Positions 1-9,150 of a stretch of 64,000 nt of DNA are shown piece by piece. The translations under genes were made by a program, and so were the position numbers. The notes below the pieces were generated by a model, which did no database searches, had not been told where the DNA came from, and saw only the letters and a list, made by a program, of their open reading frames with translations. The DNA is taken from the NCBI GenBank assembly GCA_964485395.1, contig CAZAJF010000015.1:1-64000 (forward strand). Direction: 5' to 3'. The stretch comes from JANNSO01 sp964485395. Lineage in GTDB: Bacteria > Spirochaetota > Spirochaetia > Treponematales > UBA12059. The first letter of the stretch is position 1; the number at the start of each line of letters is the position of its first letter.

Positions 1-1
1 T

Positions 2-2251
2 CCGCAAAAGGTAAGCGCCGCGCGCGCGCGACTGAGCGTGCATCTGATGTCGCCGAGGCTCAAGGACGGCGCCATTTCGGCATCCGGCAAAAACATCAAG
101 GCCGGCCCCGACGGCTCGTTCTCCTTCAACCTTGACAAAACATGGAAAGGCGCCGCGCTGTTCACCGCTAAACCCGAGAATCCTGCGGTAGCGGTGCTCG
201 CCGGAATTTCCGAGGAGCTCAACGCGACGGTAGCCAGGATACGCATAGTCCCGGCCTTCGCGGAATCCGGCGCACAGCCGACGGACACGGGCAAGGCCGT
301 ATTCCTCCTGGACACCAGCTACTCGGCAAAGGCCAAAATCTCCGGCATGCAGCTCAAGCTGCTCCGCGCGGTTTTGGAAAACGACCCTTCCATCTCGGAA
401 TTCGCGCTGATAGCGTTTGACGTACGCGCCCGCGACCTTACCGGCGGTTTTACGAAAAACCAGAAAGGAACGAGGGACGCCCTGTTCTCCAAGCTCGAGA
501 CAGTCTGGCTGGAAGGCGCCACCGACTTCAGGAACGCGCTGTCCTTTCTTTCCGCACAGGGTTACGACACGGCGGCCGACTCGGTATTCCTCCTCTCGGA
601 CGGGCAGATAAGCTGGGGTACGGATTCCGTACCCGCCATGAAAAAAACATTCGCGGCGCTTTTCGACAAGCGCTGGATTTGCTACGGCTTCGGCGAGGAA
701 GCGGTGAATACCGCATTGTTCAACGAGCTTGGCGCAAAAAAAGGCATGACGGTCCAGGTCAACCTTTCCGACGACATAAAGAAAGCAGCCATTGCGCACC
801 GTTCGATTCCCATTAGCGTGGACTCGGTAAGCGCGGCCATGCAGGAGGACGTGCTGGTATCCGGGGCGCAAAAAACGCTCGCCCCCGGCCAATCCATGGA
901 GCTTGCGCTCAAAGCCCGCAGGAACCAGAAGTCCGCCGAGATCTCGATCGTACTTTCCGGAAAAAAATATAACTACACCGTTCCGCTGGACGTCGACCCC
1001 AGGACCTCCTTCCTGGCATGCCGCGCCTGGGCGGACATTTATTCCGCGGGCCTCCTCAACTTCGAGGACAAGGAAGCGGACCGAGCGGCCCTCGCATTGT
1101 CGCAGGCGTTCTCGCTGTCCAACAGGGCCGCCAGCTTCCTCATCCTGGAGACCGAGGCGGAATACGCGACCTACAAGATAGAGCCGCAGTGGCTGTCGTG
1201 GCGCGACGTAGCCAAGGTCATGGCAGGAAGGCTTTCCGGCGGCTCGGCCGGCAGCCAGCGCGGAGACATCGATACGAGCACCGTCCAGGCCGCCAACCTC
1301 GCTTTCGCGGAGTCGCTCAAGGACAGCAAAAAAGGCTCCTACTGGAAAGTTCCCAGCCCGGCGAAAACAGGGGAACCTGATGAATTTTTATTCACAACTC
1401 CACCTGAAAAGCGGGCGAACGACTGGCCCGTGAGCATTTACCGGCAGGCGCTCGCCATGAAGGAGTCGGGCGCTTCCGATGCCCCCGCCCGCGCCTTGCG
1501 AACCATCACCACGATAGCCGAAACGAAGAGCCAGGACGAGGTCGCGCTTCGGATAGCGGGATTCACCCTGTTTTCCTGGGGATTCTACGATGATGCGAGG
1601 GAACTGTTCGCGCGCATCCGGGAGAGGAGGCCTTTCGAGGCGCAGGGCTATCTGCTCGAGGCGGCCGCCTTGCAGGCCGTCGGAAACTATAGAGGCGCGG
1701 CCACGCTCTACGAATTGATCCTGTCCAAATCGTGGCAACGCCTGGACGGCTACTCAAAAACCGTGGCGCGATACCTGTACTCCGACTTGCTTACCGACAT
1801 AGCCAGGCAAAAACCCGCTTCGGCGCTCGGCGACTCGGTAAAAAAACGTCTGGGCGAACTGGACGTTCGGGACAAGGACGACGGGCGCATCATCCTGTTC
1901 TGGAACTTGGACAATACCGACGTGGACCTGCACGTACTTGAACCCTCAGGTACCGAAGTCTATTACTCCAACAAGACATCACTGAGCGGCGGTAAACTCC
2001 ATTGGGACAATACGGACGGTTTGGGACCCGAGCTGTACGAGCACCGCAGTCCTAAAGACTTTGTCGTATCGGTCAATTATTTCGGCAGTTCTTCCGTGGA
2101 GGGCGCCCCGCCCAGTTCCACCTTTGTGCTCTCGTTCCTGCGCGAACCGAATTCGGGAGATTGGAAAACAGCGTTTTTTACGACGATTCTCGAAAAACCG
2201 TCATCGGGAAAGTTGACGATCGTACCGGGTACTTGGGGACTCGGTAAATAA
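2..2251 (+). CDS. Exported vWA-domain protein with DUF2135-like C-terminus (5' partial)
   Basis: The reading frame is open from the first bases of the window with no stop, so the gene is cut by the left edge; the GTG at 38 is only the first internal start codon. Counting from that GTG, a von Willebrand A domain begins near residue 85 and keeps its metal site: DTSYS (92-96), a TDF segment and LLSDG. The middle (about 500-600) is helical and TPR-like. The last 130 residues (NTDVDLHVLEPSG region) resemble the DUF2135/YfaP domain often paired with vWA domains. The upstream part is probably a VIT domain, which is inference. A hairpin terminator follows at 2266-2307. Confidence 0.75.
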   Translation, partial: PQKVSAARARLSVHLMSPRLKDGAISASGKNIKAGPDGSFSFNLDKTWKGAALFTAKPENPAVAVLAGISEELNATVARIRIVPAFAESGAQPTDTGKAVFLLDTSYSAKAKISGMQLKLLRAVLENDPSISEFALIAFDVRARDLTGGFTKNQKGTRDALFSKLETVWLEGATDFRNALSFLSAQGYDTAADSVFLLSDGQISWGTDSVPAMKKTFAALFDKRWICYGFGEEAVNTALFNELGAKKGMTVQVNLSDDIKKAAIAHRSIPISVDSVSAAMQEDVLVSGAQKTLAPGQSMELALKARRNQKSAEISIVLSGKKYNYTVPLDVDPRTSFLACRAWADIYSAGLLNFEDKEADRAALALSQAFSLSNRAASFLILETEAEYATYKIEPQWLSWRDVAKVMAGRLSGGSAGSQRGDIDTSTVQAANLAFAESLKDSKKGSYWKVPSPAKTGEPDEFLFTTPPEKRANDWPVSIYRQALAMKESGASDAPARALRTITTIAETKSQDEVALRIAGFTLFSWGFYDDARELFARIRERRPFEAQGYLLEAAALQAVGNYRGAATLYELILSKSWQRLDGYSKTVARYLYSDLLTDIARQKPASALGDSVKKRLGELDVRDKDDGRIILFWNLDNTDVDLHVLEPSGTEVYYSNKTSLSGGKLHWDNTDGLGPELYEHRSPKDFVVSVNYFGSSSVEGAPPSSTFVLSFLREPNSGDWKTAFFTTILEKPSSGKLTIVPGTWGLGK

Positions 2252-2265
2252 CACTTTGCATATAT

Positions 2266-2307
2266 AAATTCACGCGTTTCGGTATTTACCCGATTCGCGT
2301 GAATTTT
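2266..2307 (+). terminator. Rho-independent-type terminator after the vWA gene
   Basis: Arms AAATTCACGCG (2266-2276) and CGCGTGAATTT (2296-2306) are perfect complements over 11 bp. A short TCGG/CCGA extension lies inside the loop, and a T run follows. It sits between the vWA gene and the V-ATPase operon. Confidence 0.65.
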
Positions 2308-2318
2308 ACTTAAAAGCA

Positions 2319-2347
2319 TTGACATTAAACTGGCGAAGGAACAGAAT
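2319..2347 (+). promoter_or_regulatory. Candidate sigma70 promoter of the V-ATPase operon
   Basis: A perfect TTGACA (2319-2324) lies 17 bp from CAGAAT (2342-2347; four of six consensus bases). It is just downstream of a terminator and upstream of the first ATPase gene. Transcription would start near 2354, which supports the ATG at 2406 rather than 2346 as the first start codon. Confidence 0.45.
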
Positions 2348-2405
2348 GATTCATCCGGCGTTGCCGGAGAATGCTGAACAAAAATTATTCGCAGAAGGTT
2401 CACAT

Positions 2406-2732
2406 ATGCGAGAAGCTGTCGAGAAAGTACTCGGAGCCGAACGTGAAGCAAAAGAAAAAATAGAACAGGCAAAAAGCCTCGCGGCCGAGCTGAAAGCGGC
2501 AGCGGACAAAGCTGCGGAGGCGAAGCTTTCCGAAGCGCGCGAGAACGCCGCGATGCTTTTACGCGACCGTCTCGACGCAGCGCGAAAAGAAGCCGCGGCG
2601 CTGCTGGCCGAAGGTCAAAAATCCGCGGATGCCGAAGCGGAGCGCTGGTATGCCGAACGCGAACCCGAGTTGGACTCATGGGCAAGGCAAGTCCTTGACG
2701 CCGTGCTGAAAACCGATCTAGGGAAACGCTGA
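2406..2732 (+). CDS. V-type ATP synthase subunit G/H (peripheral stalk)
   Basis: Encodes 108 residues that are almost entirely charged/alanine coiled coil (KVLGAEREAKEKIEQAK at the N-terminus), typical of the archaeal/V-type H or G stalk subunit that pairs with subunit E. The ATG at 2406 is preceded by AGAAGG at ideal spacing. An in-frame ATG at 2346, also with a Shine-Dalgarno-like GAAGGA, would add 20 residues that do not look like the family and would overlap the candidate promoter. Four bases before subunit C, first in the operon. The family call rests on composition plus position. Confidence 0.7.
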   Translation: MREAVEKVLGAEREAKEKIEQAKSLAAELKAAADKAAEAKLSEARENAAMLLRDRLDAARKEAAALLAEGQKSADAEAERWYAEREPELDSWARQVLDAVLKTDLGKR

Positions 2733-2735
2733 GAC

Positions 2736-3800
2736 ATGCAGACGGCGCTGGGGTCCTATGCGTTTCTGAATGCCAAGCTCAAGGCCCGCATCAGCAAACT
2801 GCTGCCCCCGGACGCGATAGAAGAACTAATCCGCGCAAAATCCCTGCCGGAAACCCTCCTTCTGCTCAGGCAGACCCGCTTCGAAGGCATAGAATCTTCC
2901 TATGCCTCGACGGGAGACCTGCAGTCTGGTGAAGCCATGATGTGCGCCTCCGACGCCAAGGTTTTTTCCGAGCTGTTCCGATATGCCAAAGGCTCGATAC
3001 GGGATTTCCTCGAGGCTTCTTCGCTGCGCTTCGAGATAGACAAACTGAAAAATATTCTACGACTGTGGTTCGACGCACGGACGCGGGCCGGCGACATAAT
3101 CGGCATGGCCGCCTATCTGGACAGAGCCCCGATCGTACATAAAATCGACGTGGACGGCTTACTCGCCTCTCTCGACGAAAACGAAATGGCCAAGACGCTG
3201 AAAGGCACCCCCTATGCCGCCATCGTCGCGGCTCATTTACCCAAGGCGATAGAACTCGGCAACATGTTCAAGCTGGAGCTGGCCTTGGACCGTTACTATT
3301 TCGACACAGCCTTCGAGGCCGCAGGAAAACTGGAACCGAACGATCGCGCCATCGCCCGACGGGCGCTTTCCATGGATGCGGATGCCCAGAACGCGGACAG
3401 GCTCGTACGCTTCAAGACATTTTTTTCCATGAGCGCGGACGAGGCGCTCGCATGCCTGATTCCCTACGGAGCGGCCGCGAAGGCACGAGGCCTCTCGGAG
3501 GCATATGCGCAAGACGGTACCGAGGCTATAGCGAAACGCGCGCTGGGCGGAGCTTTGGGACGGATAGCTTCGTTCGTGGGCTCTTCGGGAGAGGGAAAGG
3601 CTGGCGCGGGTCTCATGGAAAAAGCCTTCCGTGCCATTGCCCTGGACGAGGCGCGCCGATTGCTAGGCGGATACCCGTTTTCCATCGGCATCGCCTTGGC
3701 CTACGCGACGCTGCGCAAGGATGAGGTTCGCGTGGTCATGATCATACTCAACGCCAAGTATTTCGGGCTTTCGGAAGAAAGGATACGGAACGCGCTATGA
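2736..3800 (+). CDS. atpC: V-type ATP synthase subunit C (AC39 family)
   Basis: A 354-residue, mostly helical protein of the V0 AC39/subunit d (NtpC) family, starting MQTALGSYAFLNAKLKARIS. In V/A-ATPases this funnel-shaped subunit joins the central stalk to the membrane rotor. It lacks membrane segments, as expected. Its stop overlaps the start of subunit I in an ATGATG arrangement, consistent with translational coupling. Length matches bacterial homologues. Confidence 0.85.
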   Translation: MQTALGSYAFLNAKLKARISKLLPPDAIEELIRAKSLPETLLLLRQTRFEGIESSYASTGDLQSGEAMMCASDAKVFSELFRYAKGSIRDFLEASSLRFEIDKLKNILRLWFDARTRAGDIIGMAAYLDRAPIVHKIDVDGLLASLDENEMAKTLKGTPYAAIVAAHLPKAIELGNMFKLELALDRYYFDTAFEAAGKLEPNDRAIARRALSMDADAQNADRLVRFKTFFSMSADEALACLIPYGAAAKARGLSEAYAQDGTEAIAKRALGGALGRIASFVGSSGEGKAGAGLMEKAFRAIALDEARRLLGGYPFSIGIALAYATLRKDEVRVVMIILNAKYFGLSEERIRNAL

Positions 3801-5866
3801 TGTTCACAACTCCCATGAAACTTCTGGTCGCCGCCGTTTTGCGCGAAGATACGAATGCCGTGGCCGACGAGCTTCTGCGCCTTGGCGTGATGGACGCCAT
3901 CGCCGTGCAGGATCTTTCCTGCGACTGGACGGACAAGCTCGATACTTCGAAGCCGGACCCGGGAAGAAATCGCTGCACCGAACTGCGAAAGCGGACGGAA
4001 GGTTTTTTCGCATTGGCCCAGCCGCCGATTCCCCTGCCCGACCTGACTTTGACGGCGACCGCGACCGCGGCATCCACATCCCTGGATCTTGCAGACGCGG
4101 AACGCAGCCTCGATTCTTTGGCCGCTTCCATGAACGAAGTGCGCGAACGGCAAAAAACGATCCAAAGCGAGCTCCTGCGCCTCGAAGACATGCGTAAGCA
4201 CGTAGAGTCGCTTGGCGGATTCGAATCCGCGAAGGAGATGCAGGGCGGAGGCCGTTCATTCCTGGACCTGCGCACGGGCATGATAAACGGAGCGAATCTC
4301 GCCAATCTTGAAAGCGCGCTTTCGGGAATACCCTCGGTATTATTAAAAAACGACGTTGGCCGCGATTCCAAGATCGGACTCATGGTTATTACTTTAAAAC
4401 GCGATACTCAGCGCGTCATGGACACACTCCGCCGGGAGGGCTGGGAAGAGGCGGCGATGCCCGGAGGGGCGGGGAAAAACAAGGATGAAGCGCTGCGCGA
4501 GCTCGCGGCCAAGGAAGGCGCATTGAAGGCGGAGCAGCTTGCCCGCGCCGATGAAATGCGCGGAGTCGTAACATCCCAAGTAGAAAACCTAAGGCGGATA
4601 TGGTCGGCGCTTCGCGTCGAGGAACTCGGAAAGCGGGTGCGCGCGGGCTTTTCCACCACCGCGCACACGACGATGTTTTCCGGCTGGATTCCGCAAGGCG
4701 ACAGGTCGCGCGTAGAGAAGGCCATCAGGATGGCTGCGAAAAACGGCTGCTACCTCGAGTGGCTTTCACCGGACGGCGACGAGGCGAAGGGACTTACCGC
4801 ACCGGTGGCCATGGACAATCCGCCGCTCCTCAGGCCTTTTCAAAACCTGGTCTCAAACTACGCCATGCCGGAATACGGAACGATCGATCCCACGCCCTTC
4901 GTGGCCATAGCCTACCTGTGCATGTTCGGCCTGATGTTCGGCGACGCTGGCCACGGCCTCGTGCTCATCCTCGTCGGCCTGCTGGGCTTGGCCAGAGCCC
5001 GAAAGAAAGGCGCGAAGGAAGACCTGTATAAGCTTATCCTGTATTGCGGCGGCGCGGCGATCGTCTCAGGGCTCCTCTTCGGATCCATCTTCGGCCAGAA
5101 AATCCTTCCGCCCCTCTGGTTCGACTACCACGGAGTAGTCAGCGGCGGTGAAGAAATTATTACAGGTCCGGTCACGTCGATCTACGGCATCCTGGGAATC
5201 ACCGTTCGCTTCGGCATGGTAGTCCTTGCCCTGGGCATGCTGCTCAACTGGATCAACCTCGTGCGGAAGCGCCGCTGGTTCGCCCTCGTCTTCGACAAGG
5301 CCGGGCTCCTTGGCGCCTGGATATACGCCGCCGGTTCCTGGACCGCGTTTTTCTTCGTGGCGCGCGATTACAAGGAACTGCCTCCCATCAATCTCCTCGC
5401 GCTTCTACTCGGGTTGCCTACGCTGGCGCTCGCCCTCAAGGCGCCGCTTGAATTCATGAGGGAGAGGCGCCATGCCGGGCTTCACGGAGAAGCTCATCCT
5501 AAAAAATTCGGCCCGGGGGTTGTCTTGAATTTCGTATTGGAGTGGATCGTCGAGGTTCTGGAGATTTACAGCGGCTACCTGGCCAACACGCTCTCGTTCA
5601 TGCGCGTCGCGGGCCTGGGCATCGCGCACGTCAGCCTGATGGTCGCCTTCAGGCAGATAGCCGCGATGATGAACCCCGACGGCCGCATAGGCGCGGCCGG
5701 CATAGCCATTCTGGTCCTGGGAAATATTCTGGTCATCTCGCTTGAGGGACTGTCCGCGGGAATCCAGTCGCTGCGTCTGAATTATTATGAATTCTTCTCA
5801 AAGTATTTCAACGGCACGGGCAGAGCGTACCGGCCGATATCGTTACGGACAAAGGATAAGGAGTGA
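3797..5866 (+). CDS. atpI: V-type ATP synthase subunit I (membrane stator)
   Basis: 689 residues with the two-part layout of V-type subunit a/I. The soluble half (1-340) contains coiled coil. The membrane half has about seven or eight hydrophobic segments from about residue 360 onward. The segment LSFMRVAGLGIAHVSLM carries the conserved arginine (R603) that faces the rotor glutamate during ion translocation. It overlaps subunit C upstream, and an AAGGAG at its 3' end serves subunit K. Ion specificity (proton or sodium) cannot be read from the sequence. Confidence 0.93.
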   Translation: MMFTTPMKLLVAAVLREDTNAVADELLRLGVMDAIAVQDLSCDWTDKLDTSKPDPGRNRCTELRKRTEGFFALAQPPIPLPDLTLTATATAASTSLDLADAERSLDSLAASMNEVRERQKTIQSELLRLEDMRKHVESLGGFESAKEMQGGGRSFLDLRTGMINGANLANLESALSGIPSVLLKNDVGRDSKIGLMVITLKRDTQRVMDTLRREGWEEAAMPGGAGKNKDEALRELAAKEGALKAEQLARADEMRGVVTSQVENLRRIWSALRVEELGKRVRAGFSTTAHTTMFSGWIPQGDRSRVEKAIRMAAKNGCYLEWLSPDGDEAKGLTAPVAMDNPPLLRPFQNLVSNYAMPEYGTIDPTPFVAIAYLCMFGLMFGDAGHGLVLILVGLLGLARARKKGAKEDLYKLILYCGGAAIVSGLLFGSIFGQKILPPLWFDYHGVVSGGEEIITGPVTSIYGILGITVRFGMVVLALGMLLNWINLVRKRRWFALVFDKAGLLGAWIYAAGSWTAFFFVARDYKELPPINLLALLLGLPTLALALKAPLEFMRERRHAGLHGEAHPKKFGPGVVLNFVLEWIVEVLEIYSGYLANTLSFMRVAGLGIAHVSLMVAFRQIAAMMNPDGRIGAAGIAILVLGNILVISLEGLSAGIQSLRLNYYEFFSKYFNGTGRAYRPISLRTKDKE

Positions 5867-5871
5867 CTACG

Positions 5872-6237
5872 ATGATCGACAACGGGAAAAGTTTTAAAAG
5901 CAAGGCAGGCGCCATGACCCTCGTTACCTTCGGGTTGATGGCGCTCTTTCTGTTCGGCTCGCTTGCCTCGGCCTATGCCCAGACAGGCTCCGATGCCCCG
6001 GTTTTAAGCGCGGAACGCGCGCAGGTGCAAAAATACGGGCTTATCGCGGCAGCCTTGGCGTTCGGCTTCGGCGCCATCGGCGCGGGAATTGCCATAGCCA
6101 ACGTAGGCGCGGCCGCCATGGGCGCCATCGGCGAGAGACCGGAAATAGCCAGCCAAGCGCTTATTTTCATAGCGCTGGCGGAAGGACTGGTCGTATTCGG
6201 ATTCATCACCGCGCTCATGATCCTGGGAAAGGTATAA
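5872..6237 (+). CDS. atpK: V-type ATP synthase subunit K (rotor c-subunit)
   Basis: 121 residues: an N-terminal hydrophobic segment (15-36, signal-like, ending ASAYAQ), then a two-helix hairpin rich in glycine and alanine. The ion-binding glutamate is E104 in IALAEGLVVFG. A single hairpin rather than the duplicated four-helix form makes it archaeal-type. The start at 5872 has AAGGAG at suitable spacing; the GTG at 5863 is too close to that site. Whether the leader segment is cleaved is not known. Confidence 0.9.
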   Translation: MIDNGKSFKSKAGAMTLVTFGLMALFLFGSLASAYAQTGSDAPVLSAERAQVQKYGLIAAALAFGFGAIGAGIAIANVGAAAMGAIGERPEIASQALIFIALAEGLVVFGFITALMILGKV

Positions 6238-6245
6238 GGCAGCCC

Positions 6246-6551
6246 GTGGATTACTTCGCCATCGGCGACGAGGATACGATACTCGGCTTCAGCCTTGCTG
6301 GCGTTCGGGGGCGCGTCGCGAGAACGGCTCTCGAGGCGTCCGAGGCCTTCAGGGAGGTTCTCGGGAAAACCGAGACGGGCATCATAATCATAACCGAGCG
6401 TGTCGCGTCCCTCATACGCCCGGAAGTGGACGAGTACATGTTCTCGGACCGCTTCCCGCTCGTGGTGGAAATCCCCGACCGCCTGGGCAGGATGGAAGGA
6501 AGGCCGGACGCGAGGGCCCTCGTAAATTCCGCGATCGGCATAAAACTATGA
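6246..6551 (+). CDS. atpF: V-type ATP synthase subunit F
   Basis: 101 residues beginning (GTG) MDYFAIGDEDTILGFSLAGV, the typical opening of the V-type F subunit, a small Rossmann-like central-stalk protein that adjusts coupling. PLVVEIPDRLGR near the C-terminus also fits the family. It overlaps subunit E by ATGA. The GTG start follows a weak purine-rich site. Confidence 0.88.
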   Translation: MDYFAIGDEDTILGFSLAGVRGRVARTALEASEAFREVLGKTETGIIIITERVASLIRPEVDEYMFSDRFPLVVEIPDRLGRMEGRPDARALVNSAIGIKL

Positions 6552-7210
6552 GACAAAATAATAACCAAGCTCCCTCGGAAGACGTCAGTGCGCTCGTCGA
6601 GGGAATCATGCGCAGCTCGGACGAGGAAACGCGCGTCCTCATGTCCGAGACTTCAGATTACGCGGCCGCCAAGGCAAAGTTCGCCGACGCCAAGGCACAA
6701 GCGATCATGGACGAGGCGGAGGCCAACGCACGGGAGCAAATCGCGGCAATACGGAAAAACGCGGATTCGCGCCTCGCCCTCGAACGCAGGAAAGCGGATT
6801 TGGGAGCGCGCGAGAAGTTGGTTCGAGACATCGAGTCCCGGGCGCGCATGCTGCTTGAAGAAGGCGTATCGGAAGCCGAATATCGGGACTTCCTCCTTGA
6901 GTGGACGGTGGAGGCCGCAGTGGGCCTGGGCAGCGATTCCGCCGCGGTTCACACATGCAAGGCGGAGCGCGCCTTGATGGACGACGGGATTTTGCCGCGC
7001 GCCGAAGCGATGGTCCTGAAGCTCTGCGGCCGCAAGGTGACGCTCAGCCTGGCGGAGGGCGGTTATCTCGGAGACAGGGGAATCGAACTGGTGGCGGAAG
7101 GCGGAAGGCTTTCCTACGACAACCGCATAGCCACACGCTTCGATCGCGCGGCGGCAAAGATCCGCGCCATTGTATACAAGGTCGCGTACGGCGACGACTT
7201 AGAGCAATAA
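6548..7210 (+). CDS. atpE: V-type ATP synthase subunit E (peripheral stalk)
   Basis: 220 residues: a long N-terminal helix (about 1-110, many Ala, Glu, Arg, Lys) and a globular C-terminal part, the standard subunit E layout. It should form the outer stalk with the G/H subunit encoded first in the operon and contact subunits A and B. It overlaps F upstream; a 150-base gap with its own promoter separates it from subunit A. Confidence 0.82.
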   Translation: MRQNNNQAPSEDVSALVEGIMRSSDEETRVLMSETSDYAAAKAKFADAKAQAIMDEAEANAREQIAAIRKNADSRLALERRKADLGAREKLVRDIESRARMLLEEGVSEAEYRDFLLEWTVEAAVGLGSDSAAVHTCKAERALMDDGILPRAEAMVLKLCGRKVTLSLAEGGYLGDRGIELVAEGGRLSYDNRIATRFDRAAAKIRAIVYKVAYGDDLEQ

Positions 7211-7234
7211 AAAAGGAATCGGAATAATCAGGTT

Positions 7235-7262
7235 TTGCGATGAACAAAAATTAATATATAAT
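7235..7262 (+). promoter_or_regulatory. Internal promoter before atpA
   Basis: TTGCGA (7235-7240), 16-bp spacer, perfect TATAAT (7257-7262), in the only sizeable gap of the operon. Transcription from about 7269 would give an untranslated leader of about 110 bases and could raise output of the catalytic A-B-D genes and the two downstream regulatory genes relative to the membrane part. Confidence 0.6.
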
Positions 7263-7380
7263 CCGTCGGGCAAATTGTCACGGCATAGGCAAAAGCCCTC
7301 CGGGTTTTATACGTACCTTTAATCACTTTTGAAGTATCGCGCACGGAAAAACCAAGCGCGGGATGAATACCGAGGCTGGC

Positions 7381-9150
7381 ATGGAAGAACGAATAATAGG
7401 ATTGGTTAAACGGGTAAACGGCCCCGTCATAGAAGCCATGGGAGTGACGGACGCCCGCATGCTCGAGTTGGTTCGCGTAGGCGAATCGAAGCTCGTGGGC
7501 GAAGTCGTCAAGCTCTCCGGCGACGGGGCGATAATCCAGGTCTACGAAGACGCTACCGGCATAGCCCCGCGCGACAGGATTTACGGCAGCGGCATGCCCA
7601 TGTCCGTGGAACTGGGGCCGGGTCTCATCGGAACCATCTACGACGGAATACAGCGGCCGCTGGAAAAACTGCGCGCGCTGTCCGGCCATTATATAGAACG
7701 GGGCATCAGCGCCGAATCGCTGGACCGCGAGAAAAAATGGCACTTCATTCCCTTGCTCAAGGCGGGAACCGCCGTTCGGGGCGGAGAGATACTCGGTACG
7801 GTACAGGAAACTTCGCGCATACAGCACAGGATACTCGTGCCTCCGGAATCCACGGGCTCCATCGTGTCCGTCGCGGCCGAAGGCGACTACCGCGTGCAGG
7901 CAACGGCGGCCGTGCTGCGCACGATGAACGGCGACATTGAGTTACCATTTTTTCACCGCTGGCCTATCCGGGTGCCGCGCCCCGTAGCCAGGCGCCGCGC
8001 GCTTTCCCTGCCTCTCATCTCGGGGCAGCGAGTCATCGACACGCTGTTCCCGTTGGCCAAGGGCGGCACGGTCGCGATTCCCGGAGGCTTCGGCACAGGG
8101 AAGACCATGACCCAGCATGCCATCGCCAAGTGGTGCGACGCGGATATAATCGTGTACATAGGCTGCGGCGAGCGCGGCAACGAAATGACCGACGTGCTCA
8201 CAGAATTCCCAAAGCTCGTGGACCCGCGCACCGGCAAGAGCCTCATGGAGCGCACCGTGCTAATCGCGAACACGTCCAACATGCCCGTCTCCGCGCGCGA
8301 AGCGAGCATTTACACGGGCGTTACGCTAGCCGAATATTTCCGCGACCAGGGCTACCACGTGGCCGTCATGGCGGACTCCACCTCGCGCTGGGCGGAAGCC
8401 CTCCGCGAACTTTCCGGCAGAATGGAGGAGATGCCGGCCGAGGAAGGATTCCCCGCCTATCTGCCCACGAGGGTGGCCGAGTTCTACGAGCGCGCCGGGT
8501 ACATGGACTGCCTGTCGGGCAGCGAAGGATCGGTATCCATCATCGGCGCGGTAAGCCCGCCCGGCGGAGATTTCTCCGAGCCCGTCACCCAGCACACCAA
8601 GCGCTTCGTGCGCTGTTTCTGGGGGCTGGACCGTCAGCTCGCCAACGCGCGCCACTACCCGGCCATTTCGTGGCTGGACAGCTACAGCGAATACCTGGAG
8701 GACGTGAAGCCCTGGTGGGACGAGCGCGTGGGCCCATCATGGGCGTCGGAGCGCGCCGAGATGATGGAGCTCCTGGGCAAGGAAGTTCGACTCCTGCAGG
8801 TGGTAAAGCTTGTGGGACCGGACGCCCTGCCCGACGGACAGCGCTTCATCATCGACGTATGCACGCTGTTCAAGAACGCGTTCCTGCAGCAGAACGCCTT
8901 TGACGACGTCGACCGCTATTCGTCGCCTGAAAAACAGTCCCGCATGATGGGATTGATTTTAGTGTACTGGACCCGTGGGCTCGCAGCGATAAAAAAGGGC
9001 GTTCCCCTGGCCGAGCTCAAGCGCATGAAGGTGCTGCAGGAAATAAACAAGATGAAATTCACGATAACGGACGACCAGCTGGGGGAGTTCGAGCGGCTCC
9101 AGGCAAAGCTCGAGCGCGCCGTGGACCGACTGGAGGCCGACAATGCGTGA
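7381..9150 (+). CDS. atpA: V-type ATP synthase catalytic subunit A
   Basis: 589 residues, full length. The Walker A loop GGFGTGKT (235-242) and the A-subunit non-homologous insert (about 110-200) distinguish it from subunit B. It hydrolyses or makes ATP in the soluble V1 head. I place the start at 7381 (MEERIIGLVKRVNGP), which has GAGG five bases upstream and matches family N-termini. The upstream ATG at 7363 lacks a ribosome site. It overlaps subunit B by eight bases. Confidence 0.97.
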   Translation: MEERIIGLVKRVNGPVIEAMGVTDARMLELVRVGESKLVGEVVKLSGDGAIIQVYEDATGIAPRDRIYGSGMPMSVELGPGLIGTIYDGIQRPLEKLRALSGHYIERGISAESLDREKKWHFIPLLKAGTAVRGGEILGTVQETSRIQHRILVPPESTGSIVSVAAEGDYRVQATAAVLRTMNGDIELPFFHRWPIRVPRPVARRRALSLPLISGQRVIDTLFPLAKGGTVAIPGGFGTGKTMTQHAIAKWCDADIIVYIGCGERGNEMTDVLTEFPKLVDPRTGKSLMERTVLIANTSNMPVSAREASIYTGVTLAEYFRDQGYHVAVMADSTSRWAEALRELSGRMEEMPAEEGFPAYLPTRVAEFYERAGYMDCLSGSEGSVSIIGAVSPPGGDFSEPVTQHTKRFVRCFWGLDRQLANARHYPAISWLDSYSEYLEDVKPWWDERVGPSWASERAEMMELLGKEVRLLQVVKLVGPDALPDGQRFIIDVCTLFKNAFLQQNAFDDVDRYSSPEKQSRMMGLILVYWTRGLAAIKKGVPLAELKRMKVLQEINKMKFTITDDQLGEFERLQAKLERAVDRLEADNA

